Assembly: GCA_902594675.1 (NCBI GenBank) | Contig: CACJNE010000006.1 | Span: forward strand, 16,996-80,995 | Length of the DNA: 64,000 bases | From: an uncultured Pelagibacteraceae bacterium | Lineage (GTDB): Bacteria; Pseudomonadota; Alphaproteobacteria; Pelagibacterales; Pelagibacteraceae | Reading direction: 5' to 3' | Shown: positions 26,666-35,209 of the stretch, piece by piece | How the letters are laid out: every line of letters begins with the position of its first letter | Position numbering within the stretch: position 1 is the stretch's first letter | Position numbers and translations under genes: made by a program | The notes under the pieces: generated by a model | Told to the model about the DNA's origin: nothing | What the model saw: the letters and a program-made list of their open reading frames with translations, nothing else | Database searches by the model: none

Positions 26666-28263
26666 CTAGCATCTTCTATTATCATATCTGCTGCTTTTTC
26701 AGCAATCATAATAGTAGGTGCATTAGTATTTCCTGAGGTTATCGATGGCATAACAGATGCATCAACAATTCTTAAATTTTTCAAGCCATGAGCCACTAAT
26801 CTATCGGATACGACTGCATTTTCATCCGAACCCATCCTACAAGTACTTACAGGGTGAAAAATAGTACTGCAAAATTTTCCTGCCTCTTTAGCTAATTCCT
26901 CATTATCTGTGATATGAATACCAGGCCTATATTCCTCTGGTTCATATTTTTTGTATGCTTTAGAATTCATTACAATGTTTCTTGTAATTTTTAATGCTTT
27001 GCCTGCAATTTCTCTGTCTTCATCTGTAGACAAATAATTCATTTTAATTTTTGGAGACACTCTTGTATCTGAAGACTTTAGTTCAATAGAACCTCTGCTA
27101 GTGGGTCTTACATTCGTTATACTAGGAGTAAATGCTGTAAATTTATGCAGAGATCCCTTGCCTAATACATCTGTACTAGCAGGAGAAACGTGAAACTGTA
27201 AATTAGGAGTTGCCAAGTGTGGATCACTTTTGACAAAGCCACATAAATAACTAGCCCCAACAGTAAGCGGTCCTTTTCTAAATAAAAGATATTTAAGTCC
27301 TGTCATAAATTTTTTAGTCATACTGTAATAAATATCATTTAAACTTTCTAAATTTTTGACTTTGTAAACTGGTCTGAGCATTAAATGGTCAGTTAAATTC
27401 ATTCCTACTCCAGGGTGATCTTTAACAACATTTACGTTATTTTTTTTTAACAATTCACCTGGACCAATACCTGAGGCTTGAAGAATATGAGGAGAACCAA
27501 TTGTTCCAGAACTTAAAATCACTTCCTTATTTGCTTTTACAGATATTACATTGTTACCAATCCAGTAATTTACTTTGTCTGCTTTTTTATTATCGAACTC
27601 AATATTCTTAACATGAGCATTTGTTACAACTTTTAAATTCTTTCTTTTTTTTACAGGATTTAGATATCCAACTGCTGTGCTACATCTCAGTCCATTTCTA
27701 ACTGTAAAAGGAAAATAACCCAAGCCCTCGTTATCTCCATTATTAAAATCATCAGTTCTTTTATGGCCGAACTCCTCTGCTGCATCCATAAAAAGATCAC
27801 AAACTTTAAATGTTCCTCTTATTTCTTGAACAGCTAAAGGGCCTCCAGATCCATGAAATTCATTTTCACCAAATTGGAAATCTTCAGATTTTTTAAAATA
27901 TGGAAGAACATCTTCCCAAGACCAACCAACATTACCAAGTTGTCTCCAGTAATTAAAATCATTAGACTGACCTCTTATATAAAGCATTCCATTGATAGAT
28001 GAACTTCCACCTAATGTTTTACCTCTTGGATAAACCATTTCTCTATTATCACAATATTTCTCTCTCTCTGTTTGAAAACACCAATCTGTTTTAGGGTTCA
28101 ACATTGTCTTAAAATATCCACCTGGGATATGTATCCATGGATTAGTATCTTTGCTTCCTGCTTCGATTAATAATACCTTGTGATTAGGGTTAGCACTCAA
28201 TCTGTTAGCTAAGACACAGCCTGCCGATCCTGCACCTAAAATAATATAATCAAAGTTTTCCAT
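26662..28263 (-). CDS. GMC family FAD-dependent oxidoreductase (choline/alcohol dehydrogenase type)
   Basis: This 533-residue GMC flavoprotein has the FAD dinucleotide motif GAGSAGCVLANRL (10-22), GMC signature 1 (YPRGKTLGGSSSINGMLYIRG), signature 2 (SSGTIGSPHILQASGIGP) and the C-terminal catalytic His in FHPVSTCRMG with Asn in TSGNTNAPT. The closest families are choline dehydrogenase BetA and alcohol dehydrogenases such as AlkJ. No betaine aldehyde dehydrogenase is adjacent, so choline is not assured. It is the first gene of the minus-strand cluster ending at 22612. Confidence 0.9.
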   Translation of the reverse strand: MENFDYIILGAGSAGCVLANRLSANPNHKVLLIEAGSKDTNPWIHIPGGYFKTMLNPKTDWCFQTEREKYCDNREMVYPRGKTLGGSSSINGMLYIRGQSNDFNYWRQLGNVGWSWEDVLPYFKKSEDFQFGENEFHGSGGPLAVQEIRGTFKVCDLFMDAAEEFGHKRTDDFNNGDNEGLGYFPFTVRNGLRCSTAVGYLNPVKKRKNLKVVTNAHVKNIEFDNKKADKVNYWIGNNVISVKANKEVILSSGTIGSPHILQASGIGPGELLKKNNVNVVKDHPGVGMNLTDHLMLRPVYKVKNLESLNDIYYSMTKKFMTGLKYLLFRKGPLTVGASYLCGFVKSDPHLATPNLQFHVSPASTDVLGKGSLHKFTAFTPSITNVRPTSRGSIELKSSDTRVSPKIKMNYLSTDEDREIAGKALKITRNIVMNSKAYKKYEPEEYRPGIHITDNEELAKEAGKFCSTIFHPVSTCRMGSDENAVVSDRLVAHGLKNLRIVDASVMPSITSGNTNAPTIMIAEKAADMIIEDAR

Positions 28264-28345
28264 ATTAATTAAAAATAATTAAATTTTTTTAAAAATCTTT
28301 TAACATATACTTTATAAATTAAATAATAAGATTAGGTAGTTTAAT

Positions 28346-29941
28346 ATGAAATATTTAGACGCATTAATTATTGGTGCTGGATTTTCAGGTTTATATCAGC
28401 TTCACTGTTTGAGAGATAAATTAAAATTAAACACTTTAGTTGTCGAGGAGGGTAAAGATATTGGGGGCACATGGTATTGGAATACATATCCAGGAGCTCG
28501 TTGTGACTCTGAAAGTTTTACCTATGGTTTTACTTTTTCTGAAAAAATTTTTAAAAATTGGACGTGGAAAGAAAGATATCCAAAGCAAAATGTAATTTTA
28601 AAATATTTAAAATATTTTTCAAATGAACTAAAATTAAAAAAAAATATAGTTTTTAACGAAAAAGTAATTTCAGCAAAATATATAGAAAAAAATAATTTGT
28701 GGAAAGTTCAAACAAATAATAAAAAAAAATATTACACCAAATATTTAATATGTGCTGTTGGATCATTGTCATCTATAAATCTTCCAAAAATAAAAGGAAT
28801 TAATCAGTTTAAAGGTCAATTACATCATAGCGGAAGATGGCCAAGAAAAAAAATAAACTTTAAAAACAAAATTGTAGGACAAGTAGGAACTGGTTCTACT
28901 GGAATCCAGATAGCACCTGAAATTGCAAAGAAAGCCAAAAAATTAATTTTATTTCAAAGATCACCAAACTTTAGTATTCCTGCAAGAAATAGAAAACTAA
29001 CTAAAAAAAATATTCAAAATTATAAACAAAATTTCAAAAAACTCAGAAATTTTTTAAAAAGAACACCAGGAGGACATCCCTTTGAGTTTCCTAAAAAATC
29101 TGCTTTTGATTTTAACGAGACTAAAAGAAATTTACTTTATGAAAAATCTTGGCAGTATGGAACTCTATCTTTTAGGGCAACATTTAATGATATAGTAAAA
29201 AATATCAAAGCAAATCAAACAGCAGTTAACTTTATAAAGAGTAAAATATATTCAACAGTAAAAAATAAAAAATATGCTGATATATTAACTAATTTTGACC
29301 ATCCTTTTACTGCTAAAAGACCTACTTTAAATACAAATTATTATGAGATGTTTAATAAAAAAAATGTCGAATTAGTTGACTTAAAGCAAAGTCCAATAAT
29401 TAAAATAACTAAAAGAGGCATTAAAACTAATAAAGGTGAATACATTTTGGATAAAATTATTTTTGCAACAGGTTTTGATGCATTAACTGGATCAATTTTA
29501 AAACTAAATATAACTGGTAAAAAAGGTATAAATTTATCTAAATTTTGGAGCAAAGGTCCCAAAAGTTTCTTAGGCCTTCTTGTTCCAAATTTTCCAAATT
29601 TATTTATTGTGAGTGGGCCTGGTAGCCCATCAGTTTTAACAAATGTTCCAGTACAAATAGAGCAACATGTTAATTGGATTACAAATTGCATTAAATATTT
29701 AGAAAAAAATAGAAAAAAAAGTATTGAAACTACCAATCTTGCAGCAAAAAAATGGCAAAAAGAAATTATGAATTCAGTTAAAAAAACATTATTCATGAAA
29801 GCTAAAAGTTCTTGGTATAAAGGCGACAATATACCTGGTAAACCAAAGACTTTTTTACCTTATCCTGGTGGAATGCCAAAATATAAAAGAGAATGCATAA
29901 AAGTTGAAAAGAATAAGTATAAAGAATTAAAGATATCTTAA
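28346..29941 (+). CDS. Flavin-containing monooxygenase, Baeyer-Villiger type
   Basis: This 531-residue protein has an FAD-binding GAGFSG (10-15), a second nucleotide-binding GTGSTG (181-186) for NADPH, and between them the type I Baeyer-Villiger fingerprint FKGQLHHSGRWP (155-166; Phe-x-Gly-x3-His-x3-Trp-Pro). DIGGTWYWNTYPGARCD is typical of cyclohexanone monooxygenase relatives. It would insert oxygen next to a ketone to give an ester or lactone. It is lysine-rich and lies divergent to the GMC gene with an 82-base gap; the FKBP-rhodanese gene follows after 1 base. Confidence 0.88.
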   Translation: MKYLDALIIGAGFSGLYQLHCLRDKLKLNTLVVEEGKDIGGTWYWNTYPGARCDSESFTYGFTFSEKIFKNWTWKERYPKQNVILKYLKYFSNELKLKKNIVFNEKVISAKYIEKNNLWKVQTNNKKKYYTKYLICAVGSLSSINLPKIKGINQFKGQLHHSGRWPRKKINFKNKIVGQVGTGSTGIQIAPEIAKKAKKLILFQRSPNFSIPARNRKLTKKNIQNYKQNFKKLRNFLKRTPGGHPFEFPKKSAFDFNETKRNLLYEKSWQYGTLSFRATFNDIVKNIKANQTAVNFIKSKIYSTVKNKKYADILTNFDHPFTAKRPTLNTNYYEMFNKKNVELVDLKQSPIIKITKRGIKTNKGEYILDKIIFATGFDALTGSILKLNITGKKGINLSKFWSKGPKSFLGLLVPNFPNLFIVSGPGSPSVLTNVPVQIEQHVNWITNCIKYLEKNRKKSIETTNLAAKKWQKEIMNSVKKTLFMKAKSSWYKGDNIPGKPKTFLPYPGGMPKYKRECIKVEKNKYKELKIS

Positions 29942-29942
29942 A

Positions 29943-30686
29943 ATGAGAATTATAAAATTTTTAATAGTATATTTATTTCTAACAACTAATTTAATTTCAT
30001 CAGAGATAGAAATTTTAGTTGATAAACCAGGTGAAGGAAAAAAAATTATTAATCATTCCTGGGTACAAATTGAATATACTGGTTCATTTATTGATGGAAA
30101 GGTTTTTGATACTAACGTTGGAAAAGATAGACCTTTGGTAGTTCAAATAGGAATGAGAGAAGTTATACCTGGTTTTGAAATGGGTATAGTTGGTACAAAT
30201 AAAGGTACAATCAGAAAAATAAAAATTCCTTCAGAATTAGCATATGGTTCCTCTGGAGCAGGAGATGTAATACCACCAAATTCAGATCTTATTTTTGAAT
30301 TTAAGATTATTGATGTTTTAGATCCAAATTATAATTTAATTTCATCTGATGAATTAAAAAATTTGTTAGATAATAATGCAGTTGTATTAGATATTAGAAC
30401 GGACGATCAATGGAAAAAAACTGGAGTAATTAAAGGATCATTTCAAGAAACTGCGTTTGATAAAAATGGAAAATTTAATGTTTATTTGATGGATAGAGTT
30501 AGAGCTTTAGCTGGCGCCGAGTCTCAAAATATTGAAATTATTTTTGTTAGCAATGATGGAGAGACCGCATCAATTTTAGGCAATGCCTTTGCAGAAGACT
30601 TAGGTTTTAAAAATGTATACGTTTTAAAAGGTGGAATTAAAGCTTGGATTAATGAGAAAAAAGCATTAGTTTCTTTCTTAAAATAA
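29943..30686 (+). CDS. Periplasmic FKBP-type peptidyl-prolyl isomerase fused to a rhodanese-like domain
   Basis: This 247-residue protein has a signal peptide (about 20 residues, ending LISS). An FKBP domain follows at ~22-125 (VQIEYTGSFIDGKVFD, VIPGFEMGIVG, LAYGSSGAGDVIPPNSDLIFEF), then a rhodanese fold at ~132-247 (VVLDIRTDDQW, LKGGIKAW). In the active-site loop FVSNDGETAS, Ser203 stands where sulfurtransferases have the persulfide cysteine, so the second domain is probably not a sulfurtransferase. The fusion is unusual and may be a folding factor with a binding module. It lies 1 base after the monooxygenase gene. Confidence 0.87.
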   Translation: MRIIKFLIVYLFLTTNLISSEIEILVDKPGEGKKIINHSWVQIEYTGSFIDGKVFDTNVGKDRPLVVQIGMREVIPGFEMGIVGTNKGTIRKIKIPSELAYGSSGAGDVIPPNSDLIFEFKIIDVLDPNYNLISSDELKNLLDNNAVVLDIRTDDQWKKTGVIKGSFQETAFDKNGKFNVYLMDRVRALAGAESQNIEIIFVSNDGETASILGNAFAEDLGFKNVYVLKGGIKAWINEKKALVSFLK

Positions 30687-30704
30687 CGTCAAATCATTTA
30701 AAAA

Positions 30705-31484
30705 ATGAAGCTTAAAGATAGAGTAGCAATAGTTACAGGTGGAGGTAAGGGTATCGGTGAAGAAATTTGCTTAGGCCTTGCAAAAGAGGGCGCTAAGATT
30801 GTTATAGCGGAAATAGATATTGCAAATTCAGAAAAAACTAAAAAAAAAATTTTAGATGCAGGTAGTGAAGCAATAATTGTAAAAACTGACGTTTCAAAAA
30901 AAGACAGTATTAATGAAATGGTAGACAAAGCCATTCAAACATTTGGAAAAATTGATATCCTTATAAACAACGCAGGCATAAGACATGTAAAAAAATTGTT
31001 AGATCATACTAAACAGGACTGGGACGATATGATTTCAGTTAATCTTACAGCACCATTTCTTGCAAGTCAGGCTGTAATTCCTCACATGATTAAAAATGGT
31101 AAGGGAAAAATTATAAACTTTGGTTCTATAGCTAGTTTTATGGGTAGACCTGATAGAGTAGGTTATGTTGCAGCTAAGAGTGGTGTACTAGGCTTAACGA
31201 GAGCATTGTCAGTTGATCTTACTGGAAAAAATATAAACGTTAACACTATTTGTCCTGGATTAATATCAACACCTTTCAACCAAAAATATGCTGAAGATCC
31301 AAAACATGGCGAAGCCTGGGGAAAAGAAACAGTTGTAGGAAGATGGGGGCAACCAAAAGATATTGTTGGAGCAGCAGTATTTTTATCAAGTGATGAATCA
31401 GACTTTATAAACGGATCTGAGATTAAAATTGATGGTGGATGGCTTTCCTCTAAGGTTAGAGTGGGAGAATTAGATAATGAGTAA
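30705..31484 (+). CDS. Short-chain dehydrogenase/reductase
   Basis: This 259-residue classical SDR has TGGGKGIG (12-19), an NNAG core, catalytic Ser in NFGSIASF and Tyr-Lys in YVAAKSG, and a terminal GSEIKIDGGW. It resembles FabG-like sugar/hydroxyacid dehydrogenases. Its 3' end overlaps the aldehyde dehydrogenase gene by 8 bases. Together with that gene and the next one it forms a three-enzyme oxidation module directly upstream of a TRAP transporter. Confidence 0.9.
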   Translation: MKLKDRVAIVTGGGKGIGEEICLGLAKEGAKIVIAEIDIANSEKTKKKILDAGSEAIIVKTDVSKKDSINEMVDKAIQTFGKIDILINNAGIRHVKKLLDHTKQDWDDMISVNLTAPFLASQAVIPHMIKNGKGKIINFGSIASFMGRPDRVGYVAAKSGVLGLTRALSVDLTGKNINVNTICPGLISTPFNQKYAEDPKHGEAWGKETVVGRWGQPKDIVGAAVFLSSDESDFINGSEIKIDGGWLSSKVRVGELDNE

Positions 31485-32994
31485 TTTTAAAAAAAATTAT
31501 GAATTAGCTCTTAATAATGCAAAAAGATTATCAGATAAAATTTTGATAGATGGTAAATTAATTTCTGCTCAAACCGATAAAAAAATACCAGTTTTAAATC
31601 CTAGTACTGGAGAGAATATTGGTTCAGCACCACAATGTGATAAGAATGATGTTAATATTGCAGTCGAATCTGCTTTTAAAGCATTTCAAAAATGGAAAAA
31701 AATACCAGCACGTGAAAGGGGAAAGATGGTTGCTGCAGGTGCAAAGAGATTAGAGGAAAGAAAATCTGAGATTGAGACTTTGCTTTCCTTAGATACTGGT
31801 AATGCTTTAAGAACTCAAGCTGCGCCAGAAACCGCTGCATCTATTGAGCTAACAAATATGTTTGCAGGACTATCAGGAGAGTTAAAGGGTGAGAATTATC
31901 CACCCAATATCCCAAATACTATTCATTATACAACAAGAGATCCAATTGGTGTCGTTTGTGCAATTGTACCATGGAATGCTCCTTTATTTTTAACAGTTGC
32001 TAAAATTGCTCCAGCAATAGTTGCTGGTAACAGCGTTGTGTTAAAAACAGCTGAACAAGCACCTTTTTGCGCTTTACTCTTATCTGAAATATTTCAAAAA
32101 GAACTACCACCAGGAGTTTTAAATGTTATTTCAGGGCTCGGAGAAGAGTGTGGTGAACCTCTGGTAACTCATGAAAAGGTGAGAAAAGTAACTTTTACGG
32201 GATCTTTTTCTGTTGGAAAAATCATTGCTGAAAAAGCTGCTCCGAAATTATGTCCTGTTACTTTAGAACTTGGTGGGAAAAATCCAAATATAATAATGAG
32301 TGACGCTGATTTAGATATTGCAATTCAAGGAGTAATTGATGGTATGAGGTATACCCGTCAAGGACAAGCATGTACTGCTGGGTCTAGAGTTTATATTCAG
32401 GAAAAAATTTATGATAAAGTTCTCAATGGTGTAGTTGAAAAACTGAGTAAACTAAAAATGGGAAATGCTTTAGATGAAGGATCGGATATTGGAGCGATTA
32501 TCTCAGAGGAGCAACTAAAAAAAACTTTGCATTATATGGATATAGCAAAGCAAACTTCTTCAGCTAAAGTTGTACATGGTGGCAATCAACCAACAGGTGG
32601 TGATTATAAAAATGGTTTCTTTTATGAACCTACACTTATGTCAGGAGTACCGGTAGACTCTCCTGTTTGTCAGGAAGAGATTTTTGGGCCAGTAGCTTGC
32701 GCTATTCCATTTAAAACATTTGAAGAAGTAATGCAAAGTGCGAACGATACACCGTTTGGATTATCAGCTGTGCTTTGGACTCAAAATTTGTCTAGAGCTC
32801 TAGAGTTTGTTGAAGATATTGAAGCAGGGTTTGTTCAAGTAAACCAATGCGTTGCTCCAAGAGCAAATGTATCTTATGGTGGTTTAAAAATGAGTGGTCT
32901 AGGTAAAGAATATGCGTTTGATAGTATGATAAATCATTTTACTCAAAGCAAAACAGTTTTGATAAATCGAGGAAAATCAAATATAGATAGTTAA
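31477..32994 (+). CDS. Aldehyde dehydrogenase (NAD(P)+-dependent)
   Basis: This 505-residue ALDH superfamily member has all hallmarks: PWNAPLFLTVAKIAPAIVAG, general-base Glu264 in LELGGKNPN and nucleophile Cys299 in GQACTAGSR, plus the late EIFGPVACAIPF. It oxidises an aldehyde to the acid. Sequence alone does not separate betaine-aldehyde, lactaldehyde or semialdehyde substrates. It is coupled to the upstream SDR by an 8-base overlap and to the next gene by a 2-base gap. Confidence 0.92.
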   Translation: MSNFKKNYELALNNAKRLSDKILIDGKLISAQTDKKIPVLNPSTGENIGSAPQCDKNDVNIAVESAFKAFQKWKKIPARERGKMVAAGAKRLEERKSEIETLLSLDTGNALRTQAAPETAASIELTNMFAGLSGELKGENYPPNIPNTIHYTTRDPIGVVCAIVPWNAPLFLTVAKIAPAIVAGNSVVLKTAEQAPFCALLLSEIFQKELPPGVLNVISGLGEECGEPLVTHEKVRKVTFTGSFSVGKIIAEKAAPKLCPVTLELGGKNPNIIMSDADLDIAIQGVIDGMRYTRQGQACTAGSRVYIQEKIYDKVLNGVVEKLSKLKMGNALDEGSDIGAIISEEQLKKTLHYMDIAKQTSSAKVVHGGNQPTGGDYKNGFFYEPTLMSGVPVDSPVCQEEIFGPVACAIPFKTFEEVMQSANDTPFGLSAVLWTQNLSRALEFVEDIEAGFVQVNQCVAPRANVSYGGLKMSGLGKEYAFDSMINHFTQSKTVLINRGKSNIDS

Positions 32995-32996
32995 AT

Positions 32997-33923
32997 ATGA
33001 CAGATCAAATTGCTTTCATAGGAGTTGGAAATATGGGTAATCCAATGGCTGACCAGTTAGTTAAAGCTGGGAAAAAAGTTAAAGCTTATGATGTTTCTCC
33101 TGAAATGATACAAAAAGCAAAAGAGGCAAATTTAAACGTAGTAGAAACTTTAGATGAAGTACTCGATGGTGCAAATTTTATAATTTCAATGTTACCTGAG
33201 GGAAAACATGTTAAGTCACTTTTTTTAGGCGAAAAAGGAATAATCGATAAAATATCAAAAGATGCATTAATTATTGATTGTTCAACAATCGATATTGAAA
33301 CTTCGTTACTACTCGGCAAAGAAGCTAAAAGTAGAGGCATTAAAATGATTGATGCACCTGTTACCGGGGGTGTTATGGGTGCAAGAGTAGGCAAACTTAA
33401 TTTTTTAGTTGGTGGAGATGACGAGTCTGTAAACTTAGCAAGACCATTAATGGACATTATGGGTCAAAAAATTTTGCACGCTGGACCCCAAGGTAGTGGT
33501 GTTGGAGTTAAAATCTGTAATAATATGTCCTTAGGTATTTCAATGATAGCCGCATCAGAGGCATTAATGTTAGCAAAAAGACTAAAGATGGATTTAAAAA
33601 AAGTCCATGAAATAATGAAAAACGCATCAGGAAATAATTGGGCCTTGTCGACTTACACTCCCTTGCCGAATTTAACAGATGGCGTTCCTTCAAACAATAA
33701 ATATAGACCTGGTTTTTCTGCTGCAATGATGACAAAAGATTTAAAATTAGCAAATGATGCTGCAAAATCAGTAAGCGCATCAACCCCTTTAGGAAAACAT
33801 GCTTTAGAAATTTTTTCAGAATTTTGCAACGAGGGAGATTCTGAGACTGATTATTCAGGTATATCAAAAAAAATTGGTGGCGATGCGTGGGATTATCCTT
33901 TTGATCCAAAAGGCAAAGATTAG
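32997..33923 (+). CDS. 3-hydroxyisobutyrate dehydrogenase-like beta-hydroxyacid dehydrogenase
   Basis: This 308-residue member of the 6PGDH/HIBADH family has the Rossmann motif GVGNMGNPMADQL, the substrate motif DAPVTGGVMGARVG, catalytic Lys172 in GVKICNN, and FSAAMMTKDLKLA in the helical C-terminal domain. It oxidises a 3-hydroxyacid such as 3-hydroxyisobutyrate, tartronate semialdehyde or a sulfo/sugar acid. It closes the SDR-ALDH-dehydrogenase operon. A 121-base regulatory gap with a palindrome separates it from dctP. Confidence 0.9.
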   Translation: MTDQIAFIGVGNMGNPMADQLVKAGKKVKAYDVSPEMIQKAKEANLNVVETLDEVLDGANFIISMLPEGKHVKSLFLGEKGIIDKISKDALIIDCSTIDIETSLLLGKEAKSRGIKMIDAPVTGGVMGARVGKLNFLVGGDDESVNLARPLMDIMGQKILHAGPQGSGVGVKICNNMSLGISMIAASEALMLAKRLKMDLKKVHEIMKNASGNNWALSTYTPLPNLTDGVPSNNKYRPGFSAAMMTKDLKLANDAAKSVSASTPLGKHALEIFSEFCNEGDSETDYSGISKKIGGDAWDYPFDPKGKD

Positions 33924-34006
33924 CTATTAAACCTCAAGTTGCATATTAAATTTATGTAACAATTTAACGTTTTACATTTCTCAGCCAATAATATTAACTT
34001 AGGTTA

Positions 34007-34023
34007 TTATTAAGTCTTAATAA
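34007..34023. promoter_or_regulatory. Palindromic operator-like site upstream of dctP
   Basis: A perfect 8-base inverted repeat with a single central base (TTATTAAG, T, CTTAATAA) lies 22 bases before the dctP ATG at 34045. Such symmetry suits a dimeric repressor (for example GntR or IclR type), but no regulator gene is adjacent. A weak -35-like TTTACA lies upstream at 33971-33976. Confidence 0.4.
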
Positions 34024-34044
34024 CAATAAAGAGAGGGATATATA

Positions 34045-35133
34045 ATGAAAAAAATCACATCAATGATTTTAGCTTTAGTATTTGCAGTTTCAGTAATTGG
34101 TTCTGCATCTGCTAAAACATTAAAAATCCAACTTACTTTTCCTAAAACATCTTACGATGGACAAATCGTAAAAATGTGGACTGATAGAGTAACAAAATTA
34201 ACTCGAGGTGAGTTAAAATTTGAACTTTTATCAAAAGGTGAAGTTGTTGGAATGAAAGAAACATTAGAAGCCGTTGACAAAGGTCTAGTAGACGGTGGTG
34301 CAGCATGGACTCACTACTGGTCAAACTATCACCCAGCTGCGATGTTATTTGGTTCACCAGTTGCTGGTGGAGGAATTGGGTTAAGTACTAAATCTTGGTT
34401 AGCATGGTACTTCGACAATGGTGGTAAAGAGTTATACGACCAATTGTGGAGCGAAATGGGAATGAATGTTAAAGGTTTTGTGATGGCATCATCTGGACCA
34501 GAAGCATTAGGTTGGTTTAAAGAGCCAATCAAAAATATGGATGATTTCAGAAAATACAGATTTAGAACTCCTCCAGGAATTCCAGGACAAACATACAAAG
34601 ATATCGGAATTGCATCAGTATCTTTATCAGGTGGTGATATTTTACCAGCGCTTGAAAAAGGAACAATTGATGCTGCAGAGTGGTGTTGTCCAAAACCAGA
34701 CTCAGTATTTGGTTTCCAAAAAGTTCTTAAAAACTATTATCTACAAGGTCTTCACCAAAATGTTGTAAATGGAGACATTTACATAAATGGTGATGTTTAT
34801 AATTCTTTAACTGATCATCAAAAATATGCAATGGAAGTTGCATCTGAAGCTATGATCACAAGAAATATTACAAACAGAGCTGTAGAAAATGGAAAAGCGT
34901 TAATTGATCTTACTCAAAATCATGGTGTAAAACTATGGGATACACCAGCTGATTATTTCACTGAGTACATGAACGCTGCTCAAGCTACTCTTAAAAAGAA
35001 TGCAGCAGAGAATGCTTTCTTTAAACAAGTTTATGAGCACATGACTGAGCACGCAAAAGTTGTAGTACCTTTTATTGCACAAATGGAAACATCTGATGCA
35101 TCAATTGGATCTGCATTTGCAGCACAACAATAA
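34045..35133 (+). CDS. dctP: TRAP transporter substrate-binding protein (DctP family)
   Basis: This 362-residue periplasmic binding protein has a clear signal peptide (cleavage after ASA, residue ~23). Internal DctP-family features include GLVDGGAAWTHYW, the carboxylate-binding arginine region FRKYRFRTPPG (~170-180) and AAEWCCPKPDSVFGFQKV, similar in form to 2-oxoacid-binding TakP-type proteins. GAGAGGGATA just upstream provides the ribosome binding site. It binds an organic acid outside the membrane and hands it to DctQM; the ligand is unknown, probably a hydroxy- or keto-acid fed to the upstream dehydrogenases. Confidence 0.9.
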   Translation: MKKITSMILALVFAVSVIGSASAKTLKIQLTFPKTSYDGQIVKMWTDRVTKLTRGELKFELLSKGEVVGMKETLEAVDKGLVDGGAAWTHYWSNYHPAAMLFGSPVAGGGIGLSTKSWLAWYFDNGGKELYDQLWSEMGMNVKGFVMASSGPEALGWFKEPIKNMDDFRKYRFRTPPGIPGQTYKDIGIASVSLSGGDILPALEKGTIDAAEWCCPKPDSVFGFQKVLKNYYLQGLHQNVVNGDIYINGDVYNSLTDHQKYAMEVASEAMITRNITNRAVENGKALIDLTQNHGVKLWDTPADYFTEYMNAAQATLKKNAAENAFFKQVYEHMTEHAKVVVPFIAQMETSDASIGSAFAAQQ

Positions 35134-35143
35134 GCAACTTTAT

Positions 35144-35177
35144 AAAAAACGGGGATTTTACTAATCCCCGTTTTTTT
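35144..35177 (+). terminator. Terminator between dctP and dctQ
   Basis: CGGGGATT (35150-35157) pairs with AATCCCCG (35163-35170) across a 5-base loop, flanked by six A upstream and seven T downstream. It is a strong Rho-independent terminator that should make dctP mRNA more abundant than dctQM, matching the terminator behind the ABC binding-protein gene. Confidence 0.85.
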
Positions 35178-35209
35178 AATAATTTAATTTTAAATAATAT
35201 ACTTGTTCA

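Noticed and set aside
28264..28345. Promoter between the divergent GMC and monooxygenase genes
   Set aside because: TATACT occurs at 28306-28311 but with no convincing -35 at a suitable distance; both directions are uncertain, so I did not list it.
29341..29829. A 162-codon open frame on the minus strand inside the monooxygenase gene
   Set aside because: It lies fully antisense to a well-supported gene with intact motifs and has no family resemblance; long antisense frames are common in AT-rich coding DNA.
33508..33909. A 133-codon minus-strand frame inside the hydroxyacid dehydrogenase
   Set aside because: It is antisense to the HIBADH-family gene, which has all expected motifs.
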